A stretch of DNA of 53,367 bases from a virus: positions 1-53,367 of IMG/VR virus record IMGVR_UViG_3300034158_000030, one strand, 5' to 3'. The notes under the pieces are model-generated. The model saw only the letters and a program-made list of their open reading frames with translations. It made no database searches and was not told the DNA's origin. This document shows, piece by piece, positions 1 through 7,493 of the stretch (position 1 is its first letter; the number at the start of each line of letters is the position of its first letter). The position numbers were made by a program, and so were the translations under genes.

Positions 1-182
1 GTCGCCTTGGCCGCCTTGGCGGCTCCTACGTCGCCCTCGTGGCAACTAACACATGCCGAATCGGCAACGGACGGAATGCTCGACTGATCGTAACCGTTAC
101 AGCCGGCCAGGTATCCGGCGTCGCAATCGCCGACGGTGGGTCAGGGTACAATCCAGAGACAATCATTCTCGAATTCGAGGAC
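1..182. repeat. terminal overlap, left copy
   Basis: These 182 bases recur at 53186-53367. The only difference is base 128 (C) against 53313 (T), the third base of an Ile codon, so the protein is unchanged. The tailspike frame is open through both copies. The natural reading is a circular map or circularly permuted virion DNA, with the repeat being assembly overlap. A true short terminal repeat cannot be excluded without reads. Confidence 0.95.
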
Positions 183-1469
183 AGGTCGGCAGGCGGCAGC
201 GGGGCGACCGCTAAGTATACGGTTGACTCTACTGGCAAGATCACCAGCATTTACGACATCGTTGGCGGGTCTAACTACAGCGAAAACACCGAGGCAATGC
301 TTACTCAGCCGGAATCAACCTCGGCAGTTATCGCGTCCGAGCTCACGAACGTACACACCGGCAAAAACAACGGCGCCATGGCGACTGCCGGGTGCGAGGT
401 TTCTGGCTCCCAGTCTGCCGCAATTGCTTCCGACGCGAGCAAGGCTACAGCGGCCCGCGCATCGGTCATCAGCTCCATAGGGTCGACCGCAAGCGGACTG
501 GGGTCGGTTGTTCTGGGGGCTGTTAACTCCCAGTCAATCGCAGAAAGAGCGGTTGCTCTCGGTCGTAGAGTTATAGCAGATCTGCCTGGTTCATTCGTTA
601 TAGGTGAGGCCCTAGCGGGCGTCGCGGCGACTATCAACAAGGTTTTCCAGGTAACGTCTAACGGTAACGTGACGGCAAAGGGAACCTTTACCGGTAACAC
701 TATTTACGTCGACTACGCTGAGTTTTTTGAGAACCTTGTAAGCGGCGTTGCAATAGGTCTCGGCATTATCGTTACGCTTCGCGGCGGCAAGGTTTGCCCA
801 GCCCAGGAGAACGACTACATCCTTGGAGTGGTATCGGGAACAGCCCTGATCAGAGCTGGAGACAGCCCGCTGTACTGGGCTAAGCGCCACCTGACAGGTA
901 AGTTTGGTGAGCCGCTAATGGTTGATGTCCCCGTGGTCTCCTGGGATGGCGTCGCGCCATACGATGGGCCATTGAGCGCGGCCACCGCTGGCGGGGTGAA
1001 GATCCCTGGCGGCGCAAAGCGCTCACTGAAAAAAGTTCCAGTCGAGGCCGCGCTTTCTGGGAAGGTCTCAATGGCCCAGGTTGAATGGGTTAGCTGGAAG
1101 GGATACGAAGGGTTTGATGGTTCCGTGGCTTACTGCAAGAAGCTTGGGCTTAAGGTTCCGACTGGCGCCGTATACTCGACCGCCAAGGAGCACGTCGAGA
1201 ACCCAGACTTCGACCCGAGCATTCCGAATACACCTAGGTCTGACCGACCCGAGGACTGGAGCTGCGTCGGCGTTACCGGGCAGGTCCACGTTAGGGTATC
1301 GACTGATGACGTCGAGGCCTTCACGGGTCCAGGGGTAAGCGGTTATGTGAAGGTGATTGACGGGATAGGTTACCCGTCAGAAAAAGAAACCAGGCTCCGG
1401 TTCATGGTGGTGACGTCACCATTCAATGCCGATGACGGATTCGCGGTCGCTAAGTGCTTTATCCGGTAA
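1..1469 (+). CDS. tailspike, C-terminal part (continues from 52141-53367)
   Basis: This is the 3' part of one gene that starts at 52141 and crosses the circle join; together they encode about 837 residues. The first ~70 codons here hold two GGSGYNP/GGSNYS-type turns typical of fibre beta-repeats. A stretch rich in Ala, Ser and Gly (about nt 360-640) looks like repeated short strands before a trimeric chaperone. From about nt 700 the protein matches the intramolecular chaperone autoprocessing domain (Peptidase_G2 family): DYAEFFEN, then GIIVTLRGGKV, then ENDYILGVVSG. Such domains trimerise the spike and cut themselves off during assembly. The cleavage site is not assigned. A terminator follows directly. 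Confidence 0.85.
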   Translation, partial: RLGRLGGSYVALVATNTCRIGNGRNARLIVTVTAGQVSGVAIADGGSGYNPETIILEFEDRSAGGSGATAKYTVDSTGKITSIYDIVGGSNYSENTEAMLTQPESTSAVIASELTNVHTGKNNGAMATAGCEVSGSQSAAIASDASKATAARASVISSIGSTASGLGSVVLGAVNSQSIAERAVALGRRVIADLPGSFVIGEALAGVAATINKVFQVTSNGNVTAKGTFTGNTIYVDYAEFFENLVSGVAIGLGIIVTLRGGKVCPAQENDYILGVVSGTALIRAGDSPLYWAKRHLTGKFGEPLMVDVPVVSWDGVAPYDGPLSAATAGGVKIPGGAKRSLKKVPVEAALSGKVSMAQVEWVSWKGYEGFDGSVAYCKKLGLKVPTGAVYSTAKEHVENPDFDPSIPNTPRSDRPEDWSCVGVTGQVHVRVSTDDVEAFTGPGVSGYVKVIDGIGYPSEKETRLRFMVVTSPFNADDGFAVAKCFIR

Positions 1470-1473
1470 AACA

Positions 1474-1499
1474 AAACCCCTCACTTGAGGGGTTTTTTT
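1474..1499. terminator. bidirectional terminator after the tailspike gene
   Basis: CCCCTC and GAGGGG pair around a four-base loop. A run of seven T follows on the plus strand and a T-rich run on the minus strand. It ends the tailspike unit, and the minus-strand gene 1481-1654 stops inside the stem. Confidence 0.85.
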
Positions 1500-1654
1500 A
1501 TGGCCTGATATTTCTTGCACTTTCCGCACCGAAGGAACCCGAGGGACTGGAAAAAGATAGCTCCAGACCCGTTTAGCTCGTGCTTGTGCTTGCAATGCCC
1601 CGTGTATGTCAAGTCGCTTGACTCGACAAGAGCCTTGAGCGATGGGATGCTCAT
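1481..1654 (-). CDS. 57-aa His/Cys-rich hypothetical protein
   Basis: Not recognised. The start overlaps the stop of the upstream gene (1651-1896) in ATGA form, which supports translational coupling. The protein has a clustered H20-C21-K-H23-K-H25 and a C43-G-K-C46 pair, so a small zinc-binding fold is likely. Its stop codon lies inside the terminator hairpin shared with the tailspike gene. It is shorter than usual annotation cut-offs and easily missed. The function is unknown. Confidence 0.65.
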   Translation of the reverse strand: MSIPSLKALVESSDLTYTGHCKHKHELNGSGAIFFQSLGFLRCGKCKKYQAIKKPLK

Positions 1655-1896
1655 TTTGCCGATTCTGCTACCGAGTGCTCGCGAATCTCAGCGTGGAGCT
1701 CAGCCCACTCCGCAACCTTGATGCCGCCACCAGCATATGCGCCCGTAGCAGTGCTGTAGGCGGTCGCATAGCAGCGCTCAGGCGTAGGGCCAGGATTCTC
1801 TCCAGCGGCGCCGGTGAAGTGCTTTGCGGCGTCTTTCAAGTGGTCCCGGACCATCTTCTGTACCAGTTGAAAGCCTGCAACTTGTTTTTGGGTCAT
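1651..1896 (-). CDS. 81-aa hypothetical protein
   Basis: The start at 1896 (MTQKQVAGF) has a CTGGAG ribosome binding site about ten bases upstream; the longer upstream frame has none. The N-terminal half looks helical (LVQKMVRDHLKDAAKHF). The C-terminal half holds a Tyr/Ala/Gly-rich stretch and an acidic helix. It is first in a two-gene minus unit divergent from the endolysin. A possible promoter reads TTTACT, about 16 bases, TACCAT. Function not recognised. Confidence 0.7.
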   Translation of the reverse strand: MTQKQVAGFQLVQKMVRDHLKDAAKHFTGAAGENPGPTPERCYATAYSTATGAYAGGGIKVAEWAELHAEIREHSVAESAK

Positions 1897-1981
1897 AATT
1901 GAAAATCTCCAGTGCGTTAGATTGCGCAATGGTATCAGCGGCAAGACCCAAGTAAAGATTTTTTTTAGGAGGCACAGCAAC

Positions 1982-2431
1982 ATGACGCCAAAGGAAGCGT
2001 TTCTAGGGACCATCGCATACAGCGAGGGTACGGATCACCCGAGGCAGAAGACGCGCAACAAGGGCTATGACGTCATCGTCGGGGGCGCGCTGTTTACCGA
2101 CTACAGCAAGCATCCTGGGGTTATGGTGAGCCTGCCTAGGCTCGGTATAAAGTCGACTGCGGCCGGTCGCTACCAGATCCTCAAGAAGTACGCAGACCAC
2201 TATATCGAGCAACTGCGCTTGTCTGACTTCGGTCCGGCCTCGCAAGACTTAATCGCCTGGCAGCTAATTGGCGAGTGCGGCGCGAAGGCTGACGTCCTGG
2301 CTGGGCGCTTCGAATCGGCTATCTACAAGTGCCGCAGTCGGTGGGCATCACTGCCTGGAGCAGGGTACGGCCAGCATGAGCACTCAATCACGAACTTGCG
2401 GAGGGTATACGATGAGCTCCTCAAAAAATAA
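1982..2431 (+). CDS. endolysin, lambda R-type transglycosylase
   Basis: This 149-aa protein should cleave the glycan strands of peptidoglycan at lysis. It matches the lambda R (GH104-like) family: FLGTIAYSEGT at residues 7-17 with the catalytic Glu at 15, then YDVIVGGALFTDYSKHP, then STAAGRYQ. The length is typical. The start at 1982 has a strong TTAGGAGG site, and the longer upstream frame lacks one. There is no signal peptide or transmembrane segment, so it needs a holin. It is first in the order endolysin, 37-aa gene, i-spanin, o-spanin. Confidence 0.93.
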   Translation: MTPKEAFLGTIAYSEGTDHPRQKTRNKGYDVIVGGALFTDYSKHPGVMVSLPRLGIKSTAAGRYQILKKYADHYIEQLRLSDFGPASQDLIAWQLIGECGAKADVLAGRFESAIYKCRSRWASLPGAGYGQHEHSITNLRRVYDELLKK

Positions 2432-2525
2432 CTACAACGGGCAGAACGGAAACGGGTATCAGCCATTGCCCGGCAAATGTCCAGGCGATCCCGCACCGCC
2501 ACCAAGACAGAGGCGCAAGCGATGA
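2412..2525 (+). CDS. 37-aa proline-rich hypothetical protein
   Basis: A short frame starts within the last codons of the endolysin gene and ends in an ATGA overlap with the i-spanin start. That placement suggests a coupled gene rather than chance. The product is polar (many Asn, Gly, Ser) and then Pro- and Arg-rich. No domain is recognised. It could instead be only a translated bridge that delivers ribosomes to the spanin start. Confidence 0.45.
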   Translation: MSSSKNNYNGQNGNGYQPLPGKCPGDPAPPPRQRRKR

Positions 2526-2863
2526 ACCAAACAATCCTCGCCGCCATGCTCGTGGCGGCCTTCCTGGGCGGCTGGACGGCCTCTAACTGGCATACCGACT
2601 CGCTGGACCTTGTGGCCGAGAAAGCCGCCCAAAACGTAGCAGGCGCAGCCTCAGCCCATGAGCTGAAACAGGCCGAGATACTTCAAACCACTTTATCGAG
2701 GCTTAGAGCCAATGAAACGAAAATCATCCGCGAAAATGTCAAGCTGGTTGAAAGGCCTGTCTATCGCAATGTGTGCCTTGACGCTGACGGCCTGCGGCTC
2801 GCAAACGCCGCCAAGAACGGCACAGATCCAGGCGAGCCTGTTACTGGAGTGCCACAACCCTGA
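2522..2863 (+). CDS. i-spanin (Rz-like inner membrane subunit)
   Basis: This 113-aa protein has one N-terminal signal-anchor helix (about residues 3-20, ILAAMLVAAFLGGW) followed by a long charged, probably coiled-coil region facing the periplasm. That is the layout of Rz-type i-spanins, which join an outer membrane lipoprotein and disrupt the outer membrane after endolysin action. The start at 2522 overlaps the stop of the 37-aa gene. The o-spanin begins inside it in another frame, as with lambda Rz/Rz1. Confidence 0.85.
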   Translation: MNQTILAAMLVAAFLGGWTASNWHTDSLDLVAEKAAQNVAGAASAHELKQAEILQTTLSRLRANETKIIRENVKLVERPVYRNVCLDADGLRLANAAKNGTDPGEPVTGVPQP

Positions 2864-2996
2864 CGACATCACGGAGGTCGACGGCAAGGCCGCTCAGGAG
2901 TCCCTTACGGCCTGGGGCGCCGCGCTGCGCGAGTGCCGCGACCTCAATGCGGCGAAGGCTCGCTATATACGCAGTACCACCCCCTCGCAGCGCTAG
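2712..2996 (+). CDS. o-spanin (Rz1-like outer membrane lipoprotein)
   Basis: This 94-aa frame begins inside the i-spanin gene and runs past its end. Residues 12-28 form a lipoprotein signal peptide ending in the lipobox LTAC, with Cys28 as the lipidated residue, then GSQTPPR. The +1/overlapping arrangement and lipobox identify it as the partner spanin. Met9 is an alternative start. The last 53 bases overlap the convergent minus gene ending at 2944. Confidence 0.85.
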   Translation: MKRKSSAKMSSWLKGLSIAMCALTLTACGSQTPPRTAQIQASLLLECHNPDDITEVDGKAAQESLTAWGAALRECRDLNAAKARYIRSTTPSQR

Positions 2997-3195
2997 ACGA
3001 TCCGCGACGGTGCGGGGCGTTCTGGATCTGCCACGGGAACCCCGAGCAGCGGCAAGCGGCCTTTCGCCCTTCCCGTTTCGACTGGCGGTAAGTGTCGACC
3101 ACGTACAGGCCGCCGCACGGACAATGGGCGCCTAAAGGCTCTCGCTTGAACGTGCGGCGCGCACGACACCATCGGCACCTACTCTGCCAGATCAC
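2944..3195 (-). CDS. 83-aa cysteine-rich hypothetical protein
   Basis: The GTG start at 3195 overlaps the stop of the membrane gene 3192-3365 (GTGA). Three cysteine pairs, C7-x2-C10, C25-P-C27 and C48-R-C50, lie among many Arg and Lys, with a conserved-looking GFPW and NAPHRRG. A zinc-stabilised nucleic-acid-binding protein is plausible but unproven. It is last in a minus cassette with a P-loop protein and a membrane protein, and converges on the o-spanin gene. Confidence 0.65.
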   Translation of the reverse strand: MIWQSRCRWCRARRTFKREPLGAHCPCGGLYVVDTYRQSKREGRKAACRCSGFPWQIQNAPHRRGSSSAARGWYCVYSEPSPH

Positions 3196-3365
3196 GCCGC
3201 GAACCGCTCGACAAGATAGCCGACGAACGCGGAGTTGCCAGCCAGAATCACGAAAGAAGCCGCAGCGGCGCCGTAGTCTGTTTCCTGTAGCGCGGTCTGT
3301 ACGTTGCGCTCGTAAATGAAGACCGCCGACCACAGCGCCAGGCCGATAAAGAACCCGAGGATCAT
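3192..3365 (-). CDS. 57-aa small membrane protein
   Basis: The frame has two hydrophobic segments (about residues 3-18 and 33-51) separated by a short polar loop (YERNVQTALQETD). It is linked on both sides by 4-base overlaps: ATGA with the P-loop gene upstream and GTGA with the cysteine-rich gene downstream. The proximity to the lysis genes permits a holin or antiholin role, and superinfection exclusion is another option. No family is recognised. Confidence 0.65.
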   Translation of the reverse strand: MILGFFIGLALWSAVFIYERNVQTALQETDYGAAAASFVILAGNSAFVGYLVERFAA

Positions 3366-3646
3366 AGGTCTATTCCCAGGCTTGATAGGTGATAGCGGAG
3401 CTTGCTGCGCTCATCAGGATTAAGAGATTTCAGGTACTCCGACCTGAGCTCGCCGGTCGTCTTCGAGCGGATGACGATGCGATCAGCCTTGCCGCCATCT
3501 ACAGTGGTGTGGCTTGAGGTGATCGCACCATGCTCGGTGACCATGTCATTGATGAGCTGAGCTAGGCCGCTTTTCCCTGTGCCGCTTTCGCCCTGGATCA
3601 GGACGGTTAGCGACTGGTCGGGCCGTGTAAGGTAAGTCGTGGGCAT
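3362..3646 (-). CDS. 94-aa P-loop protein
   Basis: A Walker A motif GESGTGKS lies at residues 19-26 after a short beta-rich start (SLTVLIQ). The rest is only about 70 residues, too short for a full AAA+ or kinase core, and I see no clear Walker B. The start at 3646 is chosen because GGAG precedes it; the ATG at 3661 has no binding site. The stop overlaps the next gene. It may be a minimal NTP-binding regulator acting with the two downstream proteins. Confidence 0.65.
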   Translation of the reverse strand: MPTTYLTRPDQSLTVLIQGESGTGKSGLAQLINDMVTEHGAITSSHTTVDGGKADRIVIRSKTTGELRSEYLKSLNPDERSKLRYHLSSLGIDL

Positions 3647-3676
3647 TGCTTTAAACTCCATTGAGCGGTACGCAGA

Positions 3677-3694
3677 AAGCCCCTTTCGGGGCTT
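3677..3694 (-). terminator. hairpin between minus genes
   Basis: AAGCCCC pairs with GGGGCTT around a GAAA tetraloop (minus strand). The T run after it is short, so termination may be partial between 3712-3975 and the P-loop cassette. Confidence 0.45.
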
Positions 3695-3711
3695 GGGGGT
3701 GAGCTATGAGC

Positions 3712-3975
3712 TTACATCCCGACCAGGGAGCCGAGGCGCTGGCGGTTCTCGGTATTGGCAACCGATGGCGGCGACTCAACTGCCACTACTGCGTGATCAG
3801 TCCACTCAGGGTTCCAGCCCTGGGTTACGCGCTTGTCGGCGCCCTCCTTGGATTTAAACATGCCCGAGATTACGCGCTTACCTTCAAACATACTGACGAC
3901 TACGTGAGTGATCCCAGTCTTTGCGGTTTTCTTGCTGATTGTTTCGCCGTTGAAGTTAACTGTCAGGGTGATCAT
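3712..3975 (-). CDS. 87-aa hypothetical protein
   Basis: Not recognised. The start MITLTVNFNGE at 3975 lies about 30 bases downstream of a strong repeated promoter (4008-4036), and upstream in-frame starts would fall in the promoter. The N-terminal part looks like two beta strands with GETISKKTAKTG between them; the C-terminal part is mixed and hydrophilic. No membrane segment. It is probably expressed early from its own promoter. Confidence 0.7.
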   Translation of the reverse strand: MITLTVNFNGETISKKTAKTGITHVVVSMFEGKRVISGMFKSKEGADKRVTQGWNPEWTDHAVVAVESPPSVANTENRQRLGSLVGM

Positions 3976-4007
3976 GTCATTTACTCGTTGTTGGTTGGTG
4001 TGAGCCC

Positions 4008-4036
4008 ATTCTGTCAATTCAGTTGACAGGCGTCAA
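4008..4036 (-). promoter_or_regulatory. early promoter of the repeated TGAATTGACA class
   Basis: On the minus strand: TTGACG, 17 bases, CAGAAT. The spacer contains TCAACTGAATTGA and forms a dyad TGTCAA-N5-TTGACA. The spacer is nearly identical at 34281-34309 (minus) and 21583-21611 (plus). Confidence 0.7.
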
Positions 4037-4048
4037 GCGTTATTTTAA

Positions 4049-4333
4049 TTAAATCCAGCCTTCCCACTCAGGGTTAGGCGTGGTGCGGACGGGCTCGACC
4101 TGGACCTTGGGGCGCGGACCCAGCCGGCGCAGGCCGTGGACCCGGATAACCTCGGCTCGGACAAGGTTCCCGAGCTCCTCGGGCAATTCATCCATCATGG
4201 CAACCCGATGGCAGCGCAAGGACGCCAGAACCTCTACCGCCTTGTTGTAGATCCAAAAGTCGAGCTGAGACCGCACGCAATGCGATACGGGCTCAGCTCC
4301 GGCTATTACGGCCTCAAGCTGAGCCATGAACAT
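4049..4333 (-). CDS. 94-aa hypothetical protein
   Basis: Last gene of the replication operon. Its start overlaps the stop of the VRR-NUC nuclease gene by one base (TAATG). The product is largely helical (QLDFWIYNKAVEVLASL) with a Pro/Arg-rich tail. Met3 is an equally possible start. No family is recognised; expression alongside the recombination genes suggests a DNA-metabolism accessory role. Confidence 0.65.
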   Translation of the reverse strand: MFMAQLEAVIAGAEPVSHCVRSQLDFWIYNKAVEVLASLRCHRVAMMDELPEELGNLVRAEVIRVHGLRRLGPRPKVQVEPVRTTPNPEWEGWI

Positions 4334-4749
4334 TAGGCGGCCTCCACCAGTACGCGCCATTCCTCGAAGGCCTCGAATGCAGCCTCCCACCCGAACGCGA
4401 TGCAGCAGAACGCCCCTTGTGCCTGCGCCTGGCGTAGGTACGGCTCCTGGCCTGGCTGGAGGTCGGAAAGGGTGCGGTCCTTGCGCTTGAGCTCACACAG
4501 GAACGCAGGATTGCCAGGGATTGCGATATCTGGCGCACCGGTCGCCATGCCCTCGGCCTTTTCCTTTTGCACCTGATTCGGGGTTTTCTTGCCCTCGTTT
4601 CGGGTGTGGACGGCTGTCAACCCGTAGGTATCAGGGTGAAGCTTGCGTATCTGGTTGAAAAAGGTCACTTGCTCGGCAGCCTCGCGGGGGCACTTCTTGT
4701 CGCGATATTCGAGGTTGCCATAGTGCCTTATGCCTTCTAGGGGTTTCAT
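4333..4749 (-). CDS. VRR-NUC domain nuclease
   Basis: A 138-aa protein of the PD-(D/E)XK superfamily, VRR-NUC type. The signature GAPDIAIPG, FLCELKRKD, then LSDLQPGQEPYL and GAFCCIAFGWEAA matches the catalytic D, E-x-K and the following Gln-helix of phage stand-alone VRR-NUC proteins, thought to cut branched DNA such as Holliday junctions or flaps. The start overlaps the helicase stop (ATGA), so the two are co-translated. Confidence 0.87.
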   Translation of the reverse strand: MKPLEGIRHYGNLEYRDKKCPREAAEQVTFFNQIRKLHPDTYGLTAVHTRNEGKKTPNQVQKEKAEGMATGAPDIAIPGNPAFLCELKRKDRTLSDLQPGQEPYLRQAQAQGAFCCIAFGWEAAFEAFEEWRVLVEAA

Positions 4750-6587
4750 AGTCCGTCACTGTCCGCAGGTTGGTTGTAGTCAAACACTCGATACATTCCG
4801 CTGACCGAGTCCTTTTTGTAGGTTACCGTTTCCGGGTCCATTGTAAAGTTGTTTGTGGCTCGCTTATAGCGCTCCCACTCGGCAATCCTTGGCGTGCTAT
4901 TGCTCTCGTGCTGGTAGTAGATGGTAAACGTCCTGTAAGGCGTTACGAACGTTGTTACGCATTGCTTGTTACCCTTTTGGCTCTCGCCGTACCGGTTGGC
5001 AACCGAGAGGACCTCATCGCACTGGAGCTGTGTAGCGTCGCGCTTTTGTCGCTTGAAGTCGATTCGAAGCTTTTCGTTGGGGTCGATAATCTCGCCCTTG
5101 CAGGCCGTGCAGTACCTGGCCGCGATATCGTTGTCAGACTTGCAATTCTGGTCCGGGCACTCTTTCGACGACCAGCGGTATGAGCACTGGTATGAGAAGC
5201 CATCACGCGCCGGATGGAACGCTTGGCACCGTCGGCCGAAGTGGGCGGGCATTGGCAGCTTGATAGGCTTCTGCGTCGCCGGGTCAATCTCGGCTGTGTC
5301 GATCATGATCCTGTCGCCCTTCAAGTCGACAAAGTAGCCTTGAGCGTCAATGGCGTGGCCCTCATCGTTTTTCCGCGCCGAAAAGGTATTCTCGATTGAG
5401 CATTCTGGGCAGCACACGGTCATAGGCATGCCGGAGGTGCCACCCATACTCGCCTTGACGTCCGGCCGGAAAATGTCGCCGTCTGGACAGTGGCGCTCGA
5501 TGTTCTCCGCGTAGTCGAGAATCAAGACGTGATCCTTGCCCTCATACAGGCGCAAGCCACGGCCAATAATCTGCTGCATCAGGCCGATAGACTCGGTCGC
5601 CCTCAAGATCGCGATAACGTCGACGTGCGGCGCGTCAAACCCCGTCGTCAATACTGCGACGTTGACAAGGTACTTGATTTTTTGCGCCTTGAACTCGCGA
5701 ATGATCCGCTCGCGCTCTTTCTTGGGCGTGGCCCCGGTAACGATTGCCGACAGCTCAGGCGGCAGGGACCGCATGCACTCCTCAGCATGCTGGATCGTCG
5801 CAGCAAAGATCATCACGCCGCGCTTATTTCGCGACTGATACACAACGTCGGCGATGATCTGCGCGGTTACCCGGTTGTCACCCATAAAGGCCCGGTCGAT
5901 CTGGTCCTCAATGGCCTTTTTGGCTGCCGTGAAGTCAATCCCCGACGTGTCGTACCCGAGCGCGCCAAGGGCGCCCATTACCGGAGGCGTTAGGAATCCC
6001 AGCTCGATCAGCTCGGGAGCCGTGATGCTGTAGACCTTGCGCATAAAGTATGGGTCTTTGGCCTTGTTGTCGCCCATTACCTTGCCGTTTTCGTCCATGC
6101 GGTAGATGTAGCCGCTACCAAGGATGTACGGCGTACCCGTCAACCCGATGACGCGGACGTTAGGGTTTACCGAGCGGATGTCGTCGATGATCCCTCGAAC
6201 CGTAGCCGTCATACCCTGGGCCTCATCGACAACAACCACTGCGATCCTTGATCCGACCTGCTTTGCTACCGACTTGAACGAGCCGGGCGACGCAAAGATA
6301 ACCGGGTGACGCAGGTCCTTTCGGCCTGCGGATGCGCAATAGATCGACGCTGGCTCACCAGTCAGCAGAAACTTTTCATAGTTCTGCTCTACAAGCTCCT
6401 TGGAGGGCGCCAGGCACAGGACGTGCTTGCCGCTCATCTTGTTTACCTTGTTCGCGATATCGGCAACCAGGAGCGATTTGCCGGCCCCTGTAGCCGCCTC
6501 GATAAGGCACGGCTCCAGGGATTTGCGTATCTCGGCCAAAGCGGCGGTAACAGCATTGAGCTGATAGGGTCGCAGTGTGTAGTTCAT
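4746..6587 (-). CDS. SF2 DEAD/DEAH-type DNA helicase
   Basis: A 613-aa ATP-dependent helicase. LRPYQLNAV (5-13) is Q-motif-like, ATGAGKS (Walker A, Lys37) follows, then VVVDEAQG (motif II), GLTGTPY (motif III) and QIIGRGLR (motif VI). After the two RecA-like lobes there are several CxxC pairs (CCPEC, CPDQNC, YCTAC), so one or two zinc ribbons are likely in the C-terminal third. Similar phage helicases act in recombination-dependent replication. Its start abuts the exonuclease stop with no gap. Confidence 0.9.
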   Translation of the reverse strand: MNYTLRPYQLNAVTAALAEIRKSLEPCLIEAATGAGKSLLVADIANKVNKMSGKHVLCLAPSKELVEQNYEKFLLTGEPASIYCASAGRKDLRHPVIFASPGSFKSVAKQVGSRIAVVVVDEAQGMTATVRGIIDDIRSVNPNVRVIGLTGTPYILGSGYIYRMDENGKVMGDNKAKDPYFMRKVYSITAPELIELGFLTPPVMGALGALGYDTSGIDFTAAKKAIEDQIDRAFMGDNRVTAQIIADVVYQSRNKRGVMIFAATIQHAEECMRSLPPELSAIVTGATPKKERERIIREFKAQKIKYLVNVAVLTTGFDAPHVDVIAILRATESIGLMQQIIGRGLRLYEGKDHVLILDYAENIERHCPDGDIFRPDVKASMGGTSGMPMTVCCPECSIENTFSARKNDEGHAIDAQGYFVDLKGDRIMIDTAEIDPATQKPIKLPMPAHFGRRCQAFHPARDGFSYQCSYRWSSKECPDQNCKSDNDIAARYCTACKGEIIDPNEKLRIDFKRQKRDATQLQCDEVLSVANRYGESQKGNKQCVTTFVTPYRTFTIYYQHESNSTPRIAEWERYKRATNNFTMDPETVTYKKDSVSGMYRVFDYNQPADSDGL

Positions 6588-7493
6588 TTAATCGAGGGTC
6601 CACTTAGTCGAGGGGCTACCACGATACGCCTCAAGGTCGGCGCCGGGAAGTAGTTTTTTGACTGCCGCAGAGTAAGAAATAGATCCGGCGGTTTCGATCC
6701 GCGTGAGGTTGCGACCGCAGATCGTCACCGACTTTTCGTCGGCCATTTTCTTGAGCTGTTCAAGGATTTCATCCTTTCGAGCCTTATGGTTCGTGATGTT
6801 CACCGACAGCTCATCGTATTCGGCGAGCAGCTTTTCTGCCAGGGTGTTTTTGATCTGCTTTCGCAACGGTTCTAGGTGCGCCTTGTCCTTGCATGCCTCT
6901 TTGTACTCGGCATAAAAGGCTTCGAGCTGCGGCATGCTGACCTCAATCCAGCGCAAGTCGAGCTCGACAATTTCAGCGCGCAGGGCCAGCACCGACCACT
7001 GCGCGAAAACGCCCCAGGTAAGGCCGGCATTCATCATTTCTATTTGCATCTGCGCAAAGTGGTGCGGCAGCTCGCTCATAGGCTTGAAGTCTTTCGGGCT
7101 GGAGGCGTCCCGCTGTCCGTATGGGAGGCGCAAGTACAGAAGCCCTGGCGTTGTCCTGTCCTTGCCGTTGATCGTCAGCGGGTGCGTGCTGAGGAGCTTG
7201 TGCGGCTTCTTGATGTCGGCGCGAGTAATGTTCCGCTTGAAGTGGTTTTCAAACTTGAGCTCAGCGGCTTCGCGGTACTGGTTGGCATACTCGGTCGCCA
7301 CGTTCTCGACGTATTCCGATTCTGCGCCATGGTACTCGCGGACCATCGACCGCAGCACCTGAGCGCGTTTCATGGTCTTGCTCACGCCCAGGATTGCCGC
7401 TACCTGGCCGCCAGTGATTCGGCCATGCTTCTTGCGCGGAGCTTTCGCCAGGGCCTCGGCCGTGGTTACCGGTCCAGTTGATTCGGTTGTCAT
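6588..7493 (-). CDS. YqaJ-like recombination exonuclease
   Basis: A 301-aa protein resembling the YqaJ/lambda Exo family that resects double-stranded DNA ends for annealing. Supporting features are RITGGQVAAILGVS near the N-terminus (the family's substrate-entry motif), a central nuclease region, and HHFAQMQIEMMNAGLTWG, the QMQxE-type motif. The usual E-x-K is not obvious; KDFKP may replace it. A long charged helix (about 195-250) follows. Neighbours SSB, Sak4-like ATPase and VRR-NUC make a complete recombination set. Confidence 0.78.
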   Translation of the reverse strand: MTTESTGPVTTAEALAKAPRKKHGRITGGQVAAILGVSKTMKRAQVLRSMVREYHGAESEYVENVATEYANQYREAAELKFENHFKRNITRADIKKPHKLLSTHPLTINGKDRTTPGLLYLRLPYGQRDASSPKDFKPMSELPHHFAQMQIEMMNAGLTWGVFAQWSVLALRAEIVELDLRWIEVSMPQLEAFYAEYKEACKDKAHLEPLRKQIKNTLAEKLLAEYDELSVNITNHKARKDEILEQLKKMADEKSVTICGRNLTRIETAGSISYSAAVKKLLPGADLEAYRGSPSTKWTLD

